The notes under the pieces: model-generated
What the model was told of the DNA's origin: nothing
The model's database searches: none
The model's input: the letters and a program-made list of their open reading frames with translations, nothing else
Translations under genes and position numbers: made by a program
In this document: positions 34,827 through 47,561 of the stretch, in pieces
Layout: each line of letters begins with the position of its first letter
Position numbering within the stretch: position 1 is the stretch's first letter
Origin: Blepharisma japonicum
Lineage: Eukaryota > Ciliophora > Heterotrichea > Heterotrichida > Blepharismidae
Direction: 5' to 3'
NCBI GenBank assembly: GCA_949751835.1
Contig: CATKHK010000046.1
Coordinates: forward strand, 186,001 to 250,000
Length of the DNA: 64,000 nucleotides

Positions 34827-36932
34827 ATGGAAGTCAAGCAAAACTGGTGGAAAGAAGAAGTTGAAACTGCTTACAAAGTATTAATAATAACATCTGCCAT
34901 GGGTGTTGGATCAGCTATGCTGAGGGTTGTTAAAGAACTTCTAAATCCTACAAACTCTCATTGGACAACTTTTATACCTTTCACTCTGTCATATATATTG
35001 GTTTGAGCATTGATAACTTGCGCTTCAAAATCGAGTAGCAAACATAAATGCTTAATTTTGATATTCATGGCAGAGTTTTATAATATCGCTTTGTCTTATT
35101 ATTCTAAAAGACTTATACAAGGCTCTTTTTTTGAAATGTTTGCATTTATTCTTAGAGCCCAGTATCAATTTCCTATAACACATACAAAATTCGGATACTC
35201 TTGTATTATATTTACTCATATGTATATTTGGCATTATGAAGCTTATGAGGATTTTTCGAAATTAGTTTTTCATACACTAATTTTTCTTTTTACCTGTGGG
35301 GTTTTTTGAACTCATTCCTTAAAAATTTCATATGAACATTTTGCTTATAGGAATGAACTTGAAATTACTGCGAACCGATTAAAAACAATTACACAGTCAC
35401 TTTTTGATGGAATAGTTATTGTTTCATTATCAGGTGAAATTAAATTTTATAATGAAAAGTCTTTACACCTATTGAACATAGAAGAAAGCAGTTTAAAAAA
35501 TCTACTTTGTGAAATTCAATATATAAATAAAAAAAAATTTTCACATTTTAGTGTTACAAATCTGCTATGAGATGATATTAATTATCTTCTTAAAAATCCA
35601 AATGCCCAAGAAAATGAACTAGGAATAACATTATCTGCTACCAATAACCTTGAATGAAAAGCTTGCAATACAATTTGGGAAGGACAGCCTGCACTATTTC
35701 TTTCAATTAAAAATGCAAATCACATTATAATTTTAGAAGAAGATATTGCTAAAGAAAACCTAAAAAACTTAATACTGCGCTCTGCATCCCATGAGCTAAA
35801 AACACCCCTGAACTCAATTCTTCATTTTACTAATGAACTTCTTGAAAATTTTAGTTTAAAAAGCGAAGAAATAAAGAAAAAACTAATGACTATATCAGTC
35901 TCAAGCAAATTGATGGTGTCTTTGATAAATGACCTTCTTGACTATTCAAAAATTTTAGCAGAAGAACTTAAGATCAATAAAATACATTGCGACATTCGAA
36001 GTATTATTAGCAATACTTGCGATTTAATTCATCTACAAGCTGAACGAAAAGGTATTTCGGTAATATGCAGAATTGATCCAATATTGCCCTCACAATTTTT
36101 TATTGACCCCATGAGGTTTAGCCAAATCCTTTTAAATTTGGCAACAAATGCAGTAAGGCACACTTTGAAAGGAAAAATTGAAATATCTTGTGTTATGACA
36201 CATAAAAATAAATTTAAATTTTCCGTCGAAGATTCAGGAATTGGGATAGAAAAAAGTGCATTAGAAAAAATGTTCAAAAATTTAAATTCCCAAGCAATGC
36301 CTTGAATTGATCTAAAAGGGAATGGGCTTGGACTATATATTTCAAATTTGTTGATTAAGCTTATGGGTGGAAAAGGAATTAAAGCCAAATCGGTGCTTGG
36401 CAAAGGATCGATTTTTTATTTTTCAATCAATTGTAATGGGTTAAGCATAGCAGACTGCTTTGATTTTAAAATTAATAGCAGTGAGCTTGAAGAAGATGTG
36501 TCCCCTGAAAAATCATTCAGAATGCAAAGTTTTAAGGAAATTGAAAAAGGTTCAGTACTAATAGTTGATGACGTTGAATTTAATCTTGAAGTTTTAGCTA
36601 CAATTTTGAAAGAATATCAAATTTCTTTCATAGAAGCTTCAAATGGGCAAATTGCTGTTGATAAAGTTATGGAGAAAGATGCTGCTGGGATACCATTTAA
36701 AGCAATAATAATGGATTGCAATATGCCTGTAATGGATGGATGAAATGCAGCAAAAATCATAAATGCATATTATAAGGAAAATAAAATTAAGCACCTCCCA
36801 AATATTATTGGGTATTCTGCATATGACTCTGATGAAGATAGAAAATTGTGCTATGAAAACGGAATGGTTGATTTTTTACAAAAGCCATGCAAATCAGAAG
36901 ATTTGATAAGAACAATTATAAAATATTTATAA
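34827..36932 (+). CDS. hybrid histidine kinase 1
   Basis: This 701-residue two-component sensor carries its own receiver. It begins MEVKQNWWKEEVE, the WW-x-EE start shared by several copies. Residues of about 15-175 hold about six hydrophobic helices. A PAS-like sensor (ITQSLFDGIVIVSLSG, about 185-290) follows. The HisKA box RSASHELKTPLNSI has the phospho-accepting His322. The HATPase has the N box ILLNLATNAVRHTLKG, G1 EDSGIGI and G2 GNGLGLYIS. The receiver has acidic IVDD, phospho-acceptor Asp630 in IIMDCNMPVMDG, GYSAY and the QKPC lysine. Many Trp codons are TGA (for example WDDINYLL). It belongs to subfamily A with copies 4, 6 and 8 (RHT-KGKIEISC, DG/NGW-A-K). Confidence 0.95.
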
Positions 36933-37440
36933 TAGTGGTTGCAAGAATTAGATTATTGCATAGCAAGCTATGAGTTATTGTTAAGTAAATTAATATAATA
37001 AATTTAATAATTCTAGCAAATCAATTCAGCTGAAATAGATTTTAATAAATCGATCAAAATTCACAAAAAATAACAAAAATTCAAAGAAATTCACAGAATT
37101 TGAAATACAACTATATAAACAAATTTATAAGATAGAAAATCATGCAAATTTGCATTAACATAATTAATCAAATTTTAAAATATAGTTCGCACTTTATCAT
37201 ATAATGATTATACATACTCAAAATGCCCTGATATTTTTTTTTAATTTAAATCAAATCTATTTATTTTATAATTGATACAAAAATGAGTATTTTTGATTGA
37301 GGGAGGAGATTAATACATTGATACACATATTTTTATTTAAAATTATGCTATTTTTTAATATAAAAATAAATTTTACTAGTAAAATTCGTACAATGGATTT
37401 TCGTCACTTAAAAGCAGTTTTATGTGGCCTTATAATAATT
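36933..37440. other. intergenic between kinases 1 and 2
   Basis: AT-rich. A short open stretch from about 37282 (MSIFDWGRRLIHWY) dies after about 26 codons. An ATG at 37393 is in frame with kinase 2 and could extend it by 16 codons. Confidence 0.5.
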
Positions 37441-39576
37441 ATGTCCAGTGATAAAAAAATTTGATGGGATTCAGAGCTCAATGATATGTATGGCTTGTTG
37501 TATAGCTTCAGTATATCATTTGCTTTATTTTCAATAGCTTCTAGGATGCTTTACTACATACTTATAGGAAATGACTTTTCCATTTGCCAATTGTGATACT
37601 TGCCTTTTCATTTTATCGTAATATTATTAATCAAGCAATACCAGTTGAAAGACTCAAATTCAAAAGCAGCTATGGCAGTTGTTGTGGCAGAAATTTATAA
37701 CATTGCTTATATTTTTACTAATATTACTAGTCAGGAACAATTTGGAATTTTGCATTCATTTTCAATTTTATTATTAACCAATTTAGAATTGCCAATGATA
37801 AGAAGCAGAATAGTTTTTAATCTTGCAATTCTCAAGCATATTTACATATGATTTTTCCATCCTCTTATTCTTGATAGAAAATCTATTTCTCTTACAATGA
37901 TGCAATTTAATTCACTTTTTGCAATTATTCTCATTTGCAATGCAGCAAGTATTTATAGAAAAAAGATATCATTTGACAAATATATTCTTATGAAGGAAAT
38001 TAACTCATCTAAAGAAAGATTTGAAATTATCACACAAGCGTTTTCAGATGGGATTATCATTATTTCTGAAGATCAGAAGAATATAGAGTTTTTTAATTCT
38101 AATATTTTATCATTATTACAGTGCAATTCAGATAATATCTATCCTGAGTTGATGAAGTGCCAGTACCTTCCTAATAGAAAAGTATCAGAATTTACATCCT
38201 CGAATTATCTAATAGACGATGTAAATCATCTTTATAATAACCCTACAGCATCAGAAATTACGTTAGGAATAACACTTTCTAATGAGATCAATTTAGAATG
38301 AAAAGCCAGAAAAATTATTTGGGAAAATAAAAAGGCAATTTTTTTGTCAACTAGAAATGTAAACCAAATAATTGAGCTAGAAAAAAGCTCTGCAAATGAT
38401 CGCATGAAAACAATGCTTCTGAGGTCTGTGTCTCATGACCTAAGAACTCCTCTAAACGCAATAATATTTTTTACTAATGAGCTGCTATTGCAAGCATCAT
38501 GAAAAAATGAAGAAAAAAATAAATTGCAAATTATTTCAGCTTCTTCGAGGTTAATGCTATCACTTGTAGATGACTTGCTGGATTTTTCAAAAATAGTGTC
38601 CGATGTATTTTCAATTCATAAAATACATTGCACTGTACGAAATATCATTTATGGTGCTTGTGAGCTGATAAGTTTGCAGGCTAATAAAAAAAACTTGAAA
38701 TTAGATTGCAGGATTGATCCGTTAATTCCCAATTTTGTATATACTGATCCACTTAGATTAAGCCAAATTCTTCTTAATTTGCTAAGCAATGCTTTAAAAT
38801 TCACTCTGAAAGGAACAATTGAGATTTGCTGTGTTTTAAGCTCTAAAAACAAGCTAAAATGTTATGTTGAGGATACTGGAATTGGAATGTCTGAGCAATC
38901 AAGAAGTAAATTATTTACAGAATACAGCACTTCTTATATACCAAGCATAAATCCTCAAGGCTCAGGACTGGGTCTTTGAATTTCAAATTTTTTAGCAAAA
39001 GAGCTTGGTAGTCGCCCAATAAAAGTAACTTCGACATTGGGAAGAGGTACCACATTCAGATTTTCCATAGATATATTTGAAAACCCATTTCCTTCTCCGA
39101 ACTGTGAGAAATTTATTCCAATAGAATCAGAAAACATTAAATCAATTCATTTAGAAAAATATTTAGAGCTCAAGCATTCAGAATCATATGATATACTGAT
39201 AGTAGACGATAATGATTTCAATAGGATTGTATTAGGTTCAATTTTTTCACAAAACCAAATAACATTTGAAGAGGCATGCAATGGCGATGAAGCAGTTAAA
39301 AAAGTAGTGTCCTATGATAAGCGAGGAAAAATGTACAGTGCTGTTATCATGGACTGTGACATGCCAGTTCTTGATGGATTTGAAGCTACAAAACTGATTA
39401 GAAAATTATATCGAGATGGAAATATAAAAAAACTTCCAAATATTATAGGCTATTCTGCTTATAGCTCTGATAAAGATAGAATTGCTTGTTCAGAATGCGG
39501 GATGGTGGACCAATTAATTAAACCTTGCTCATCTGAAAGAATAATAAGCACCGTCAAAAAGTATATGCCATGCTAA
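37441..39576 (+). CDS. hybrid histidine kinase 2
   Basis: This has 711 residues. I chose the ATG at 37441 because it gives MSSDKKIWWDSELNDMYG, aligning with the WW start of the other copies. The layout is as in copy 1. The H-box here is RSVSHDLRTPLNAI (His332), with Asp instead of Glu after the His. N box ILLNLLSNALKFTLKG, G1 EDTGIGM and G2 GSGLGLWIS follow. The receiver Asp638 lies in VIMDCDMPVLDG. It belongs to subfamily B with copies 3, 5 and 7, marked by LFTE(F/Y)STSYIP-INPQGSGLGL. Confidence 0.94.
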
Positions 39577-39855
39577 AAATAAATTAATATTGAAAAAATT
39601 TTAATACAAATAGATATTTTAATAAATTATGTTAAATCATTCATTTAACTCTATCAACACTTTAAATATATCTTTCTGTTTTGTTATTATTTATACTAAT
39701 TTTAATATAATCATATCTTTGCTGATTGAAAACAATCTTTTCATATTTATTTATTTATAAATATATCAATTTATTGTTGAAAAGTTATAATATTCTTTTG
39801 TAATATCTATTGCTCAATAATAAGTAAACTTTATCTAATCTTAACTTAGTTTTAA

Positions 39856-40611
39856 TTAGAAATTATTGATTAAAAAATTCTCATTTTTTATTGACTCAAG
39901 TTCAAAAATAAGCTGCTTTTCCATATCATTCAAAAATTCATCTTCATTAGAAACTTCTTTTTGAATAATTTTAAAGCCATTTTGATTGCTTTGTATAATT
40001 TTGTCAACAATTTCATTATAATCAACTTTTTTCTCAATTTTAATATCCCTGCAAATCAATTCATTGTATTTATCATTTAAATCTTTTGCAGAAATATTGA
40101 TAGTTTCTAATTCAACATTCCAAAAATATCTAAATGAAACAATGAACTCAGGAACAATACAACAAAGAATGAAAGTGAAGATTTCTGAATTCTCATTTAG
40201 ATCTATTTTTGCTCGCAATCCAGAAATAGCCAACACTAATTCTGGGTTTGAAATAATTTTTGACGCCGAAATAGACTCAATAATGAGTAGTCAATAAATA
40301 ATTTCTACTTCACTCATCATTAAGACTGTAGAGAGATAGAATACTTTCTTGTAGAAATTTGGAATTTGCTCTGATAAATTCGTTTTATTTGAAAAATGAT
40401 GAAGAAAATATTGACGAAAATAGGAAACAGGCTGAATTAAGTAATTTCGAAGATTTCTTTGATAAGCAGCGTAATGCATTTCCATTGAGTGTGAATTACC
40501 AAATAAATCAGAAGCTTCATTACTGCTTAAGATTTCTTGATGCGCTTTGAGAGAAAAGTCTTCAGACAATATGCACTTTTCCATTTTACAATAAGATTTT
40601 TCGATTCTCAT
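39856..40611 (-). CDS. hypothetical protein inside the kinase cluster
   Basis: This has 251 residues from the ATG at 40611 (MRIEKSYCKMEKC), with one TGA=Trp in EIIYWLLIIES. The frame is open for a further 11 or more codons upstream, but without an ATG. It is mostly helical with hydrophobic segments (YLSTVLMMSEVEIIYWLLII, TFILCCIVPEFIVSF) and a Lys/Glu-rich C-terminal third. It has no similarity to the kinases around it and is on the opposite strand. I recognise no family. The low-complexity AT-rich composition lowers confidence that it is expressed. Confidence 0.55.
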
Positions 40612-41956
40612 AAATATATAAGCTGGATGTTTAATAGCGAACAAAATATAAATTAAGATCTGCTTTATTATAAAATTCTAATAAAATAAAGTTCATTTGA
40701 AATTTAGCAAAATAAGCTTAAAAAAAAATTGATCCTTCTTATTAATCAGGCTCCTTCACTTATTTTCACTTGCAAATGTGTATATTTATCATTTAAGGAG
40801 CTTCTTTTATGTGCGAAATTATTAGCTATTAGATTTCTTGAAAATAAAAATTTTCGTATATAAAATTTTAAACTTATAGATTGGTATTCCAGATCAGTTT
40901 ATTACGAGATATGACTTCTCAGATAAAGAAGAAAGAAAGTAATGTGTACAGTTTTACATAATTGAATTTGAAGTTTCGATAATCTGTATGTTGACTTTTT
41001 ATTCGTTATATTGGCAGAATCGATATATATTAATATTTTTATAAAAATGAAAATTTCTCATCAAAAAAATGCCAAAATAAATATACCTAACCTTATGTTC
41101 GTTTATTTAAATAAAAGCTCAATTTATTTTAAATTAAAATAAAATATTTGTGTTAAGTCAGTAAAAAATAAAAATGACGACTTTCCTTTCTCAGCAAAAT
41201 AAGTAGTCATTAAAATCTATTTTAATAATTAAAATAAGATAATTTTTTACATAGAAAATTTTTATCATATTAATATTTAGGTAAACAATGCTCATTACGC
41301 TACTTAGATCATTTATTTATGAAATTAAAATTTTTATATTTTAAAATCTCTATCAAAGGAAAATTATGCCTCTTAAAACCTACTAAATAGCTTGGCCTCC
41401 TCTTTTCGTATGAGTTAATAAATATACTTTGATTAATAAGACTCTCTATTGTTAATTGGCTTATTTCTAAATAATTTTGCAAATTATTCAAATTCTAAAT
41501 TATTTAATAAAGCCTACACCTTATTTATTTAGATTTTCAAAAGCTTATGTGAACCTAATATTTCATAGTTAGCTTCTTTACGGAGCTAATAATATTTTAT
41601 AACATAAAATTTCTATATCTAAATAATAAAAATCCATTTTATTTTCTTATCATTAAGAAGCCCATATTTAATGATAGATCATTAGATAATATATTATTTA
41701 TCATATTCAAAGCTAAACATAGTATTCTTATTTTATTTAAAATTGCCTATTATAAATATATTTTCAATAAAAGTTACATATTTTAACAGTTCATTTCATT
41801 CATTAACAATTTTTGCTTTTTTATTTGTAAGTTTAGTTTACCAAAAAATAATTACAAAATCCTCAAAAATAAGTCTATTTCTATTAACAATCCTAAGCTC
41901 AATTTTTCACCTTCAGCCACAAATTATACCGTTCGAGCTGAACAAGGTTTTAATAA
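40612..41956. other. long intergenic region in the kinase cluster
   Basis: About 1.3 kb of very AT-rich sequence. Two open stretches of 60-75 codons (41309-41491 minus, 41743-41970 plus) look like chance frames. No kinase remnant is visible. Confidence 0.5.
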
Positions 41957-44092
41957 ATGGCAGTATATAAGAAGCTTTGGTGAAGAGAAGAAGTCAAAGA
42001 CATGTATGGTCTTTTATTAATGTTCAGTCATATTTTCGCAGCTTTTTCAATGAGTTCAAGAGCAATTTATCTTTGCTTTGCAAGATGTCCTTTGTCAATT
42101 GATCATCTAGCATATTTTATAACTCACATTGCAATTATATGTATTGTTAAATATTTTGAGAAAAAGAATTGGAAAATACAAGTGGTAATTGCTGTTTTTG
42201 TAACAGAAATCTATCACACTATGTATATATTATCTTATTTGGAAGACCCTGGAAACCCCTCAATGCTCCAAGCATTTATTATGATTCTCTTGACAACACT
42301 GGAGCTTCCAATGGTCAAAAACAAAATTCTTTTCAATTTATTATTAGCAAAGCATATATATATTTGGTTTTTGCATCCCCTGATATTTGAGTTAGGTCTC
42401 TTTTCAATGACAGTGATTCAATTTAATTCAATTTTTGCAATTTTTCTACTTGGAAATGTTGCGATTTATTGCAAACATAAAGTATCATTTGAAAAATTTG
42501 AGCTTCTTAAAGAAGTCAAACTATCGAAAGAGAGATTTGAAATTATTACGCAAGCTTTTTGCCATGGAATCATTATAATAACTGGCGAAGGCAAAATTGA
42601 GTATTTTAATTCAAGCGTTTTAAATTTCTTACAGTGTCTGCCTGATTATATTTATTCCGAAATTTCAAAATATGAATATTCGCCAGGGCGAAAAGTATCA
42701 AATTACAATACTTCAAATTTTTTAATTGACGACATAAATTATTCATATTATAATCTAAATTCTCAAGAAGCCACACTGGGAGTAACATTTTATAATGGAA
42801 TCAACCTTGAGTGAAAGGTAAGGAAAATCGTTTGAGAAAATAAAACAGCGATTTTCCTCACTGCAAGAAACGTGAATGAAATTATGGAACTTGAAAAAAC
42901 CATTACAAATGATCATATGAAATCCGTACTTTTAAGATCAGTATCGCATGAATTAAGAACACCTCTTAATGCCATTAGCTTTTTTACAAGTGAATTATTG
43001 GTCCGCTCAGGATTTTCTAAAGCCCAAGAAGAAATGGGAAAGCTGAAAATGATTTTGACATCATCAAAATTAATGCTATCTCTTATTGATGACTTGCTTG
43101 ATTATTCTAAAATAATATCTGGAGTTTTTACTATAAGAAAAACTCATTTTGATATAAGAAATGTAATACAGAGTGCATGTGAGCTTATAAGTTTGCAAGC
43201 GAATAAGAAAAATTTGAGGCTCAGTTATAGAATTGATCCAATGATACCCGAAGTTGTATATACAGATTCGTTAAGAGTCAATCAAATTTTGCTCAATTTA
43301 TTAAGCAATGCTTTAAAATTTACTCTGAAAGGCTCAATTGAAGTTTGCTGCAATATTAATTCCAAAAATATGTTGAAAGTTTGCGTTGAAGATACAGGAA
43401 TTGGTATGTCAGAGCAAACAACCTGCGAATTATTCACAGAGTTTAGCACATCATACATTCCAAATATAAATCCTCAAGGCTCTGGGCTTGGCCTTTGAAT
43501 ATCAAATTTCTTAGCTAAACAGCTTGGAGATAAGTCTATCAAAGTAAAATCATCTCTTGGAAAAGGTTCTAAATTTCAATTTTCCGTTGATATTTTTCAA
43601 GTTACTCCTATCGAAACTAGGTATTATAAAGCGTTACCTGAAGAAATAGAAAAATCTCAAGCAATTGAAATTTCAAAATATTGTGAATTCGAAGCTTTAA
43701 GAAACGTTGACGTCCTAGTTGTCGACGATAATGAATTTAATAGAGTAATACTCGCATCAATACTTTCCCAAAGTCATATAAGCTGTGATGAAGCTTGCAA
43801 TGGAAAAGATGCCTTAAATAAAGTACTTGCATATAATAAAAAAGGGGGAACGTATAAAGCAATAATAATGGATTGTAATATGCCTGAAATTAATGGATTT
43901 GAGGCGACAAAATTAATTATAAAATTGCAAAGGGATGGAGATATCAAAAGCTTGCCAAATATTATTGGATATTCAGCATATAGCTCCGATGAAGATAAAA
44001 ACGCATGCTATGAGTGCGGGATGATTGATTTTTTAACTAAACCGTGCCCACCTGAAGTTGTTATAAATACAATCAAAAAATATATCCAATAA
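41957..44092 (+). CDS. hybrid histidine kinase 3
   Basis: This has 711 residues, starting MAVYKKLWWREEVKDMYG. The membrane region (about 15-175) has helices such as LAYFITHIAIICIV and HIYIWFLHPLIFELGLFSM. The PAS-like sensor is ITQAFCHGIIIITGEG. His331 lies in RSVSHELRTPLNAI, N box ILLNLLSNALKFTLKG, G1 EDTGIGM and G2 GSGLGLWIS. The receiver has VVDDNEFN and Asp639 in IIMDCNMPEING. It is a subfamily B member, close to copies 2, 5 and 7, and it looks intact. Confidence 0.95.
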
Positions 44093-44269
44093 CAATTTGG
44101 CGATGTAAATAATTCTTTAAAATAAATTTATAATAGTTTGAAATAAGATATTATTTAACCTCAACTATGCATTATTTATTAAATTCAAATTCGTGCCTAA
44201 TGTAATGTAAATTTTTATGATTAAACAAATATTTACAACTACAGATAAAATCACATTAATATTTTTAGA

Positions 44270-46021
44270 TTATAAATATCCTCGAACCATATTTATAATC
44301 TTTTCAGGAGGAGAAGGCTTTGGTAAATATCCTATCATTCCAGATTCAAAACAAAGCTTAACATCTTCATCAGAATTATAAGCAGTGTAGCCAATAATTC
44401 TTGGCATATTACGTAATTTACCTTCTCTAAACATTTGATCGATTGCCCTTGATGCTTCTCAGCCATTCATCTCAGGCATATCGCAGTCCATGATTATAAC
44501 TTTAAATGGTTGATCTTTAATATCTCAAGCTAAAACTTTTTCTATTGCAATTTTGCCATTAGAAGCTTCTTCATATCCAACTCCGTATTTTTTAAATATT
44601 GAGCCTAATATTTCTAAGTTAAATTCCATATCATCAACAATAAGAATTTCTTGTGAATTTAACGATTTTGAATAGTTTTGGTTTGAAATTATGATTTCTG
44701 GTCTTGAATCATCCTTATCTCCATTTCTCAAAATTTCACCAACTTCACTAATAGGATTTGATTCAAAAATTTCAATTGAGAATTGAAAAGTTGATCCTTT
44801 ATTAGGAACTGAATTAGCTTTAATTTTCTTTCCACCTAGTTGTTTAACAAGTAAGTTAGAAATGTATAGTCCTAAGCCGCTCCCTTGTTTTTTAATAGTC
44901 GGGATATGCTGACTACCGAAACTTGTAAATATTTTCTGAATGATATCATTATCAATACCAACACCTGAGTCCTCAATATAGCATTTCATCTTCATTTTGG
45001 CAGTAGTTACGCAACAGATTTCAATTGCACCTTTATAAGTGAATTTTAAGGCATTGCTCAATAAGTTCAGAAAAATTTGACTGAGCCTAAGAGGATCAGT
45101 GTAAATTTCATTAGGAAGGTCTGGATCAATCCTGCAGATAATATCTAAACCTTTTTTTTTGGCTTGAATTTCTAGGAGTTCGTGAGTATTTTTTATTATT
45201 TCACGAATATTGCAATAGGATTTTTGTACAGAAAATGCCCCTGAAAGAATTTTTGAATAATCAAGCAGATTATTTATCATGGAAAGCATCAATTTGCTTG
45301 AAACAGCAATAATTCCTAATTTTTTGTGCTCCTCTTCAGAGCATACAAGCGTAGGACTGTTCAAGAGCTCATATGTGAAGGAAATAATTGAGTTTAGAGG
45401 AGTTCTCAGCTCATGGGAAACAGATCTCAATAATAGTGTTTTCATCTTATCATTGGCGATTTTATTTTCAAGCTCAATAATTTCATTTGCTTTCACTAAT
45501 GATAAAAATATTGAATGCTTATTTTCTCACAAAATACATTTGGCTCTGCATTCTAAACTTAAAGAGCCAATTAAAGCAATTCCCAAACTTATATCTTCAG
45601 AGATACGATTCTGAAGTAAATAGTTTATATCAGCAATTAAAAAATTAGATGAAGTGAAGTTTGATAATTTTTTATTATTGCAATATTCAATCATTTGAAT
45701 CGTTGAAGCTAGATTTTCTGAAGTTGTTGATAAAAGTTCAAGTGTCCGATTTGAAAAATATTCGATGGAATTTGTTTCTGACATAATAATTATGCCAGTA
45801 TTAAGAATTTCTGAAAGTGTTTTGAATCGATTTTTAGATTCTGTTATTTCTTTCTGGCATGAACTGCAATTTCTAGTCATTTGTGATCTGTTTGTAAGAG
45901 TACAGTAAATGAGTATGAGCAGAAATATGGCATAGAAACTCACAGCTCTTCCCATAATAATCCAAATAAATACTGCAGCCCTATAATACCAATAGTTTTC
46001 TTGTGAACAAAAATCCGCCAT
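44270..46021 (-). CDS. hybrid histidine kinase 4, inverted and N-terminally short
   Basis: This has 583 residues and is the only kinase on the minus strand. The first ATG after an in-frame TAA is at 46021 (MADFCSQENYWYY). Only about two hydrophobic helices precede the PAS-like sensor, against about six in the other copies, so roughly 115-120 residues of the membrane region are absent. The rest is complete: His203 in RSVSHELRTPLNSI, N box FLNLLSNALKFTYKG, G1 EDSGVGI, G2 GSGLGLYIS, receiver IVDDMEFN and Asp512 in IIMDCDMPEMNGW. It groups with subfamily A (YISNLLVKQLGG, NGW-A). It could still signal, but membrane sensing would differ from its paralogs. Confidence 0.88.
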
Positions 46022-47561
46022 TAAGCAGAAATTTATATAAGGATCTTTTGTTGAGATCAATTATAATAGCAGATTTTGAAATTAATAAATTTAATACTAA
46101 GATTAGTAATTTTTACATTTAATAAATATTTTTATACTTAAAGCGATTCTTGTTGACTGCAGTTGGTGATAATTATTATCAGTAAATTAAAACAATTGGA
46201 AATAAATAAATAAAATTACTTTAATCAGTCTTACATTTAAAAACATAAAAATTAAGTTACCTAACAAAATTTCGTGGCTACTCGTAGAATTATTAAATTC
46301 CATATTAATTTATTATTTTATTGGTCATGCATTAATTTGATTCAAAATAAGTGCAAGATTCAATGATCTTCGCAAAATTTAATCTTAAAGCTTAAGAGCA
46401 GATATGGTTAACACCAGGCACCTTCAGCCCCTTACATCTCATCCCTAGCAGATTATCATGCTAGTAACATAATAAATGAAATAGAATTATTTTAAAGAGC
46501 AAATCTCCCGTGAGCAAATAAAAAATTGTGCTCAAGGAATTAATTAAGTTTTATAGAAATTAATGAAAGGAAAAATTTATTCAATCAACAAACTTCTATT
46601 TCTTCATGATATTCAGAAAGCTTAGGATCTCATAGATCTTAGGTGAGTGCAATTTTAAAGGAATGTGAAATTTCATATCATCAGATTTTTAATTTAGCTA
46701 ACAGAAAATATGTAAATTTAGTCGGATCATTTATTTTAAAGACAATATGTTTAATTAGCAATTAAAATTTCTGATTAATTTAAGCATCTATTTTACCATA
46801 CTTTGAATGAATGAATGAATGAAAGAATTGTAGTTTCATGAGGATAATAGATCAATAAATCCTTTTTATAATTATATCAAAGCTGCAATCAATCTGAATA
46901 AAATTCAGGAACAAAACAGAAAATAATGAAAATAGTAATCTTTTGGGAAATTATCAGATAATTTATCAAGGTTCATAAACTGCTTTTTGCTATTTTTTAA
47001 AACTTTAAACATTTTCAGATCAATCCTTATTTTCCACAGACAAATTTTCTCATATTTAAAATTCATTGAGAAAAAATAATTAATAAAACTGCTGATAAAT
47101 AAATGTTAGACAATAATAAATAATTCATCTGCTAAGATGTAATAGTGATCATTAATTTTTAAATTATTTTCTATTAGTGCACTTCTGATCATTTTTACCC
47201 TTAAGAATCAATTAGTTAATATTAATGAACCCTTGGTCATTTTTATACTAGCTATGCTTGTGTCTATTAATTTTTTGTGTTTAAACTTGAAAGCTGCTTT
47301 CAAGAAGCCTATGCTAACTTAATTCAATTATCAAATTTGCTTGTAATTCAAGAAGTTTCAAATAAAAAAGAATTCTGACAAAATTAGAACATATTTTAGG
47401 TGTATAAGAAAATGATTAAAACTTATTAGAAAATCATTGATTAATATAAAATTTTTTGATTTTTTTTGTGATGCAGATTTTTTACAAGCTTCAACAAATT
47501 TCGATTTATTAATTTCTCTACACCTATAATCTCATAAAAGAATTATGATTAATAGTAATAA
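46022..47561. other. long intergenic region, divergent
   Basis: This is the longest gene-free stretch, about 1.5 kb, between divergent kinases 4 and 5. I found no remnant of the missing kinase 4 membrane region. A locally GC-richer patch lies at about 46390-46465 and a TGAA-type tandem run at about 46804-46825. Confidence 0.5.
46804..46825. repeat. short tetranucleotide tandem repeat
   Basis: About five copies of TGAA or GAAT in a row. A simple repeat without visible context. Confidence 0.7.

Noticed and set aside
37282-37360. Possible remnant of a kinase N-terminus (MSIFDWGRRLIHWY)
   Set aside because: Stops after about 26 codons, and the pattern is too weak to distinguish from chance.
41309-41491. 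60-codon minus-strand frame
   Set aside because: Short, AT-rich, no recognisable feature; likely chance.
41743-41970. 75-codon plus-strand frame before kinase 3
   Set aside because: AT-driven composition, no similarity to other proteins or to kinase N-termini, and it overlaps the true start of kinase 3 in another frame.
46390-46465. tRNA or 5S rRNA in the GC-richer patch
   Set aside because: No TPsiC-like (GGTTCRA) box, no acceptor stem and no match to remembered 5S sequence.
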